From positions 120,789 to 168,021 of the forward strand of contig MPNW01000573.1 of the NCBI GenBank assembly GCA_011800805.1: a stretch of 47,233 nt of DNA. The letters are read 5' to 3'. Made by a program: the position numbers and the translations under genes. Below are positions 40,618 through 47,233 of this stretch, piece by piece. The DNA is from Hirudo medicinalis. Taxonomy: Eukaryota; Annelida; Clitellata; Hirudinida; Hirudinidae. Below the pieces are notes generated by a model that saw only the letters and a list, made by a program, of their open reading frames with translations, ran no database searches and had not been told where the DNA came from. Positions within the stretch are counted from its first letter, which is position 1. Each line of letters starts with the position of its first letter.

Positions 40618-41322
40618 GACAACAGATTTTTGTTATTTGATACCTCGCTGATTCGATCAGCTAATTTGAATGATTGTGGACTGAATTTTGAATTGTTCTC
40701 TGATCCACGCGTGGATGGTCTCACGCATTGTGATGAGTCGACAACATGGTGCAGAACCTTTCAGGTTTTATTTGGAGTTGAGCTGCATAAAACTTTCTTA
40801 TTCTGTCCATTGAATGGATGCAGCCTCTTTACATCTGCAAATTTGTTTTCATTATTCGTTCATGGAGTAGAAAGGCTTAAGTCTGCAGGAATTTGGATTT
40901 GTTGCATTAACGATAACAATTCAGTTTGGTTAGAGTGGCGTATGTTCAACAGAACTTCAAGACCACTAATGTTAAGGGAAGGTTTTGAGGGCGGAGTGAA
41001 ATCCGACTGGATCAGTGTTGGTAATTGAAGGGGAGTCTATTCCAGATCTGTGGGCCAACAACAGATACAGACCTGCCATCCAGTGTGTCGTACGTCGGGC
41101 AGATGATTTGACGAGAGAACCCCTGGTTGCTGATCTGAGCCCGCGCCTATTGAGAATATACGCGGTGCGAGTGAAACTTGCATTGAAACTTTTTTTTAGG
41201 AATGGCTCGTTTCGTTCGAAGTTATTTTTGACGAAGAAATGTTCATTGGGGAAAGTCTAGAAGAAATATTCTGCAGATGGTTAGAAGTGAGATATAAATT
41301 CAATCTTTCTAGCATGCAATAG
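40618..41322 (+). pseudogene. coding-like stretches of unknown protein, frame-broken
   Basis: Three protein-like stretches follow each other. 40618-41028 is a 136-codon open frame without an early ATG, containing FSLFVHGVERLKSAGIWICC. About 41006-41260 in another frame has IPDLWANNRYRPAIQCVVRR. 41200-41322 returns to the first frame after TTTTTTTAG and reads EWLVSFEVIFDEEMFIGESL onward to a stop. Either it is a decayed intronless copy with shifts, or exon pieces of a real gene. One GT-AG option (donor at 40999, acceptor ending 41199) joins the first and third stretches in frame but skips the second. I do not recognise the protein. Confidence 0.35.
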
Positions 41323-41669
41323 TACGTTGTACTGAGCTACTTGACGTTCTCGTGTGATATAGGTAACCACTATTTTATCAGCAAATTTGGTGGATATATT
41401 TTCCCACAAAAAAGGAAATAAAACTGCATCAAATAAATGAAACACTCCACATCGATTTCGGGAAACTTCTGTTTGTCGATGGCTCTTCTCTCCGTCAATC
41501 ATTCTCACAAATGACTTCTGTTTATAAGAAATGATTACGTTGCAGGTTTACGTCAAGTAAGAAATTAATTTGATAATTTTGTTCCGTTAAATTAATAAGT
41601 TGCCAAACAAGTCTCTTTACGAATAAGCTCGCAAAACATTAAATTTCAGAGGGCTGCACTCATTTACAA

Positions 41670-41773
41670 CAGGGACGTCATTTCACCTTTTCCCAGGGGG
41701 GGGGCAAATCTTCGCACACCTTTTTTTGCTAATCGGGGAGGGGGTTGTCTTCCCCCGTTAAATTATGTCCCTG
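41670..41773. mobile_element. hAT-type MITE, 104 bp, with 8-bp target duplication
   Basis: It begins CAGGGACGTCATTT and ends AAATTATGTCCCTG, imperfect terminal inverted repeats of the CAGGG type used by hAT transposons. Identical 8-bp flanks ATTTACAA lie at 41662-41669 and 41774-41781, the target duplication size of hAT. The inside is 76 bp with G-runs and C-runs and no ORF, so it is non-autonomous. Confidence 0.8.
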
Positions 41774-41781
41774 ATTTACAA

Positions 41782-43413
41782 CGTTTGTTACATCCAAGCT
41801 CGGAATAACGTTGCGTTTTCCTTAACAGACCTTTCGCCATTAAAAACGCTTCAAAAAAAAAAGTATAAGAGTGACATTAATTCAACGGTTCAAAAGTCTA
41901 TTTCTCGCTTAAAATAATTTCCAGCTATTTTTTTCTTTGTTCTTTCTTTAAATTTACGTTTCTATGTTTTCTTTCAGCTCAAGTTTTTAGATTTACCACG
42001 ATCTATTATTTTAAGATTTACAGAACATTTTAGCAATTTTCCGTAATGCTAAAATGTTGTAAATTAAACATTTATTGATTTTATTAAAAATCTGAATTTA
42101 TATTTAAAGATTGGTACTTATTTGAGATTGTGAAATATTGTCTTAAAAAATAAATGTATTATGTCTGAAATCCGAGTCTGGGAGTTTTATTTCAGACGAA
42201 ACTTGGAAAAATCTGTTTGCAGCATTTTTTTTATATTTTTAATTCAAATTTCCATTTAAATTCTACTGTTTATTTCTTTGTCCTACATTTGTTTTGTTTT
42301 TTTCTCGCTTCCCACTTGCTTCTTTGTTTTCTGGCAAAATAAACCAAGTTCCAATCAATATAATTAACTTGAATTGCTCTCACATCCGCGAGGCAATCCT
42401 TACCAATAAAAATTGGGAAAGTCAGAAAAATATTTGCATTCGCGAACAAAACCCTCACTAGCCCCAGCGCACGAAAAGATTTAAGGGCAAAGTTGTTCGC
42501 GGGTCTTCAATAATTTAGCGTACACCGAAAGTGCCGACGCTGCACATCACAACGCAACTCGATGACTCTCAGGTACATGCGTACGAGTTTCTTGTCTCTG
42601 CATCTTGATGAATGTGGATGGGAGTGAGGAAGCGAGCAAGATCATCCATCCATCAAACAACGAGAAGAGTCATGCACGGTCTTAGCAATCCCGGAAAGTT
42701 CAGAAACGAGCCAAGTGTGCGCCTCTTGTGTACATGCGTACATGGCTCCGGCCATCGTCGCCTTCACTGGTCTGCTGAATGAGATTCTCATTACGGATTC
42801 CCATCTTCTCCACCTCCCTCTTATTCCCGAACCCCTTCGATGCGATAATCGCCTTTGCTTCTTTCAATTCAGTGCATGTAGCTTAGCAACAATAACAACA
42901 ATAATTTGTATCACACGAATAACTCAATTAGGATGGATTCGCATTCTCGATAAAAGGTTTAAAAACAAAAGAGTTAGCATGCTTCCTGTTTTTCTGCTTA
43001 TTCACTCTTGCATCAACTTTTGACAACCCATGGGATTCGACGATTTTCCCAAACCGAACGAAGCTTTGAAAAGACTCGCGAAGCTCAAAAACAGCTCAAA
43101 TCAATTAAGATTCTCTCTAAAATCGACATGAAAAATTCAGGCATCACCTGTGTCGCCTACTCCATTTTGACGTCGGTGTTAAGTGCTTATGCAAGGAACA
43201 CGCATCGGACGAACCACGTTGAGGGTTGAAAAGGCTTTGGGACGGGAACATGGCGCAGTCTCGTCGGAAAAGGAAGGATGGAAAGGGTCCACCTGCACAA
43301 CGGTGGCAGTCACCTACACCTAAAAAAATTTTAAATTTATGAAATACAGTGTAGTAATTATTATTATTGTATCTAAGAAGGCCTGACATTTTCGAACCTG
43401 CTCAACGAGGAAG
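41782..43413. other. intergenic, no confident gene
   Basis: AT-rich to 42470, then more balanced sequence to 43413. The latter part may contain the promoter and 5' UTR of the 158-aa gene. An open frame at 42715-43023 has no protein-like features I can defend. Confidence 0.5.
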
Positions 43414-44362
43414 ATGTCTTTGATCGTAGAGTTTCTGGGCAGCATGACGAAATGTCTGAACTCGAAGAAAGTCCTGAGGAGCAACTGCATGTCCTCCAGC
43501 TCCGACGACGGTAATGTCAACAGTGCCAGCAAGGTTGCCATCAGAAACCGACTCAAGATGGAGAAGAAATTGGAACGACTTAGCAACTTGACGGTGAGTA
43601 TTTTGAGCTTTTAAGTTGCAAGTGAGTGACGGTGATGAATAATCTGAAGTTTCACTTGAGCCCATTTTACATATTCATAGGCCATTAATTAAAAATTTGC
43701 GTTGAAAGTGCCGATTAATATTCAGGAGGGGGTCGTCTCAGATATTTAATTTCTTTCGAGCTTGCACGGTTTTAATCCAAAAAATTCTTTTAGCTTAATT
43801 TAATCTTTACTTCTGATTTCACTATTTTTGTAATTTTAAATTAAACTCAGAAAAAGCTTCTGGACGACTTGGAAGAACAAGAAGACATCAACAACAACAA
43901 TAACAACAACGACCTACTTGTAGGAGACTACTTGTACATGCACAACTCCAAACAACAAGACACCGACATCGACGAGGTCGAGACAACGAAAGTCCACAAC
44001 GGCGCCAAGTTTATGCGGGAATTCATGTCCACGAATCCAGACAACATTTCTCTGAAGGAAGTCAGTATTTTTTCCTTTGCATGCGAGTTTGAATTTGATG
44101 ACTAAGATGATCGTAAGACGATTGTCTCCAGAACTTACTGCGCTTCCAGAATTAGATCCAAGTGACCGCTGATGGCTGACACTGTTTGCTTGGGGTGATT
44201 CCGTCGAATTCGTAATCAATTTATTTCCCATTCATCTCGACTCACAAAATCAATCCTCAAAAACAAGATTTCTAGAGCCGTCGCTCCGATTGCACTGGAG
44301 AGAGCAGAAATGACTGCTTTCAGAAGTATTGGAGCAACTCGGAGATGACGGACGTGCAATGA
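43414..44362 (+). CDS. unrecognised 158-aa protein, three exons
   Basis: Exons 43414-43593, 43851-44060 and 44276-44362 (180, 210 and 87 nt) all have lengths divisible by three and are joined by GTGAGT/CAG and GTCAGT/TCTAG sites. The ATG has an in-frame stop upstream. The product starts with a short amphipathic stretch (MSLIVEFLGSMTKC), then a Ser/Asn-rich part, a charged probable helix (RLKMEKKLERLSNL then KKLLDDLEEQEDI), a seven-Asn run, an acidic middle, and a polar tail ending SEMTDVQ. No signal peptide or membrane segment is evident. Base composition is more balanced than the flanking DNA, as in coding exons. I know no family for it; exon 3 is the least certain part. Confidence 0.5.
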
Positions 44363-44814
44363 ACGGTCGAGTGGAAGTGGACATGAACAGTTCGTGTGAT
44401 TTCGGATTTAATCAAAAATGTTTCCAAGTAGAACAGTGACGTGACGTCACTCTCCCTGTGACGAGCGTTAGGAGTGCCAGAGTGTTGAAGTGCAGGAGTG
44501 CCGGAGTGCCGGAAGGTTTTCCAGTTGTAGGGGTTTCGCTTCTCTGTTCTTTTGTTCCGCTCGTCTCCACTGATTAACAATAATCGACTGCGAAAAGAAC
44601 TTGAAAAACCTTTTCTTTCAACTTTTATCTTCTAAGTGAGGCATTCATTTCTTTCTTTTGATTGCTTTTTATAAAATCTACAAATTTATTCATTTCAGTA
44701 ATTTTAATTTCAAATAAGGGGACCTCAAATATACTTTATGTTACTTAAGTGAAGTCGTCGATGCTGTGGTAGTCGGAAAGAGCAAATATTCACAACAACA
44801 ATTTATGACTATAA

Positions 44815-44847
44815 ATTATTATTATTATTGTTGTTATTATTATTATT

Positions 44848-44911
<64 letters not shown>

Positions 44912-44916
44912 ATTAN

Positions 44917-44957
<41 letters not shown>

Positions 44958-44973
44958 CATCATCATCATCATC

Positions 44974-45029
<56 letters not shown>

Positions 45030-45084
45030 CATTATCAGTAATATTATTATTATTATTATTATCATCATTATTATTATTATTATT
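44815..45084. repeat. compound ATT/ATC microsatellite with a single N
   Basis: Long (ATC)n followed by (ATT)n and mixed tracts. The N at 44916 sits exactly where ATC changes to ATT, so the true length is unknown and the two halves may come from different contigs. Confidence 0.9.
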
Positions 45085-45460
45085 GCCGAAAGGTCATTAG
45101 GCAACCTTCAAAAGCCCTATTCTTAAATTGTAACGAACCGAACAGGTACACTAAAAAGCACATAACGCCGTCCATTAAACCCTAATTTGCATTCCCTCTC
45201 CTTACCTGAGCAGCAGTCGTGATGTTTTTATTCGTCCATTTTCAGAGAATTAAACTGAAAGTAAATTTCCATCAACGATCAACAAACGTCCGGATGTAAT
45301 TTTTTGAAAAGAATTTATTTATTGGAATTTGTTAGAGACGGTTGTCATGACAACCTCCCCTTGTCGTTTTTGCTGTTTCAGGAAATACTCATAAATATTA
45401 TGGAAATGTTTTGCGCTGCTGGTTTTAGAGAACGTGTTTTAGGGCTGAATAAAATGTTTC
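45085..45460. other. no gene seen
   Basis: Sequence between two microsatellites without recognisable features. Confidence 0.5.
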
Positions 45461-45461
45461 G

Positions 45462-45552
45462 TAGTAGTAGTAGTAGTAGTGGTAGTGGTAGTGGTAGTGG
45501 TAGTGGTAGTGGTAGTGGTAGTGGTAGTAGTAGTGATAGTAGTAGAAGTAGT
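45462..45552 (+). repeat. AGT/GGTAGT repeat
   Basis: AGT trinucleotides grading into about ten GGTAGT hexamers. The Ser-Gly open frame that covers it is a repeat artefact. Confidence 0.85.
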
Positions 45553-45719
45553 AGAGACGAGTAGTTCGATGAATTTCGTTTGTTTTCATTCCTTGTCACG
45601 ACGAAATGATTGACGATGTCTTCGTGAGACGTGAGTGGAGTTTGAGCTCAGCAAAACAAACAAACAACAACAGAAGCAGCAAAACAGCTGTTGCAATGGC
45701 GACTATTGAACTGAAACAT

Positions 45720-45855
45720 TATAATCATCGTCGACATCACCATCATCGTCATCAACATTATGATCTGCTATTCAAACTCTGTCATCATAACCTGATATCT
45801 AACATCATCGCCAACGTCACCATCATCGTCATCATCGTCGTCGTCATCGTCGTGG
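45720..45855. repeat. interrupted ATC/GTC repeat
   Basis: Degenerate trinucleotide tract; His/Ile/Val-rich open frames here are artefacts. Confidence 0.7.
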
Positions 45856-45929
45856 TGCTGCATTTACTATCCCAAATCCACCACAAACATCGCCAAATTA
45901 GATCAAAGCGTAAGGCTTCAGAATGCAAA

Positions 45930-46860
45930 TGAATTATATTATACGCCATGTTGGCACTTCCTCTTAATTTCCCGCGCATTTTTCTGCGTTGAGCGTCTGC
46001 TCGGCAAACGTGAAACTCGTTACTCTGGCATTGGCTTGGTGACGAAATTCCTCAATTCAACGAGTAGCGATTCTCGATCGAGAGTTAAGCTTCCATGACC
46101 TAATTAGGTTGTCCCAATTACGGATCTATTTATAGACTCCATTCTAAAGAGCTTTGACAATCTACTGCAGTCTGAAGATGGGACTAATTGAATCACCAGC
46201 AGGCCATCGTCGAGGGAGTCTTCGTCTGAGCAGTGGGCGTGGCTAATCAAGTTGAGCCCCTGATCGAACGGGCGTGCCTGCAGTTAGGACAGGGCACAAT
46301 ATTATTGTCTTTGTTTTTGTTGTTTTGACCGACTCCGTTCATCGGTGAATGAGGAAGCTTCTGCAAGTCGTGTTTTATGCCCAGAGAAAGCAGCAGTTTG
46401 GGGATTTGAGGAGATGCCATCGACCCTGGTTTTGCTGGAAGCTTAGAAACGATGTGACCACTGAGAGTGCATCCTTATTTATTACGGTGGGCGTGGTCTG
46501 AAACAGTGCAACGTTTGGTGCTTTAAAGAAATTCTTCTGGAATATGGAAAAGAAATGTTTTTGGATGTTTTCCTGAATTTGTCATTTTTTATTTTTAAAT
46601 GTAGAAGTGAGAGTTAATCGAGTGAAGGTATTTTAATATTCGACCAGTTTGTCAAGTGATCTTTAAATCCTGGCGTTATTCGGCCCAAACATGTACTTGT
46701 ACGTGTTTCTACAAAAATCTCTTTAGTAATTCAGCAAATAATCTTGTGCACACAAGATAACGCCAGGACGGAGATGGCATCTGGAGATTCACCTGCTGAA
46801 GATTTTATCCTCGGAAAGATCAATAATTATCTCTGACGTTTGACGGAAAGAAATTCGATG
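45930..46860. other. unannotated region with possible regulatory motifs
   Basis: No ORF of note. GTGGGCGTGG, a KLF/Sp1-type GC-box, occurs at 46233 and again at 46487. A short inverted repeat pairs TCCTGGCGTTAT near 46668 with ATAACGCCAGGA near 46758. This could be a control region for a gene right of the window. Confidence 0.3.
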
Positions 46861-46876
46861 TTCTGTTGCACTTGAT

Positions 46877-47042
46877 GCGATGGATGGAAGGAAGGAAGGA
46901 AGGATGGATGGATGGATGGAAGGAAGGAAGGATGGATGGATGGATGGAAGGAAGGATGGATGGATGGATGGATGGATGGAAGGATGGATGGATGGAAGGA
47001 TGGATGGATGGATGGAAGGATGGATGGATGGATGGATGGATT
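46877..47042 (+). repeat. GGAT/GGAA tetranucleotide array
   Basis: Mixed GGAT and GGAA units over about 165 bp, a purine-only strand apart from T. Long open frames on both strands are repeat artefacts. Confidence 0.9.
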
Positions 47043-47127
47043 AATGAAAGGGCTGGCTTTTGAACCTTTGAACCTGTCGACGTTGTCAGCGCCTGCCCAC
47101 ATCTGCAGCTGTTATAATTATTTAGGA

Positions 47128-47130
<3 letters not shown>

Positions 47131-47174
<44 letters not shown>

Positions 47175-47233
47175 TAATAATAATAATAATAATAATAGTA
47201 ATAATAATAACAATAACTAACAATAATAATAAC
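47131..47233 (+). repeat. (AAT)n microsatellite reaching the window end
   Basis: AAT repeats with occasional AAC and AGT variants; continues past the window. Confidence 0.9.

Noticed and set aside
42715..43023. 102-codon open frame
   Set aside because: Mixed Cys/Leu/Ile composition with no domain, weak start context and no splice partners.
44466..44516. Short GGAGTGCC-type direct repeats
   Set aside because: Only a few degenerate units; not a CRISPR or a defined satellite.
45304..45564. Ser-Gly repeat protein frame
   Set aside because: The low-complexity half is the GGTAGT repeat and the rest shows no protein-like pattern or partner exon.
46827..47220. Trp-Met-Asp and Pro-Ser-Ile-His repeat proteins
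   Set aside because: Translations of the GGAT/GGAA array and the AAT repeat; open on several frames at once, as repeats are.

Overview
The window is nuclear DNA from an invertebrate animal. Genes are split by many short GT-AG introns, the DNA is AT-rich, and ATT/ATC/GTC-type microsatellites are abundant. Every confidently named gene is an animal gene. A soluble single-domain ACE, an Act1-like IL-17 adaptor and an axonemal dynein together fit a lophotrochozoan, possibly an annelid or leech. That placement is inference.

Layout on the + strand coordinates: (1) 3-2528, the 3' part of an angiotensin-converting-enzyme-like M2 metallopeptidase, interrupted by an unmerged assembly overlap. (2) 3540-3856, a small two-exon gene for a 62-aa probable membrane microprotein. 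(3) 5440-10338 (minus), a complete ARF6 small GTPase in four exons. (4) 10950-12399, a complete five-exon gene for a death-domain + SEFIR protein resembling Act1/CIKS (TRAF3IP2). (5) 13375-38702 (minus), a complete dynein axonemal heavy chain 1 (DNAH1). I rebuilt it as 60 exons whose summed length (12,636 nt) is one open frame of 4,211 aa. (6) 39148-40438, SARNP (CIP29/Tho1-like mRNA-export factor) in three exons. (7) 40618-41322, broken coding-like sequence of unknown origin. (8) 43414-44362, a three-exon gene for an unrecognised 158-aa protein. (9) 44800-47233, mostly simple repeats.

Two gene pairs are head to head with short shared upstream regions: ARF6/Act1-like (611 bp) and DNAH1/SARNP (445 bp). 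Act1-like and DNAH1 converge. The genes do not form one pathway; they serve peptide processing, membrane traffic, immune signalling, ciliary motility and mRNA export.

Mobile DNA is small and mostly intronic. There are two short hAT-type elements (one with a perfect 8-bp target duplication), two tRNA-derived SINE-like copies, a decayed LINE ORF1-like fragment, and a near-perfect 41-bp inverted repeat in a SARNP intron. Three single N characters mark assembly joins.
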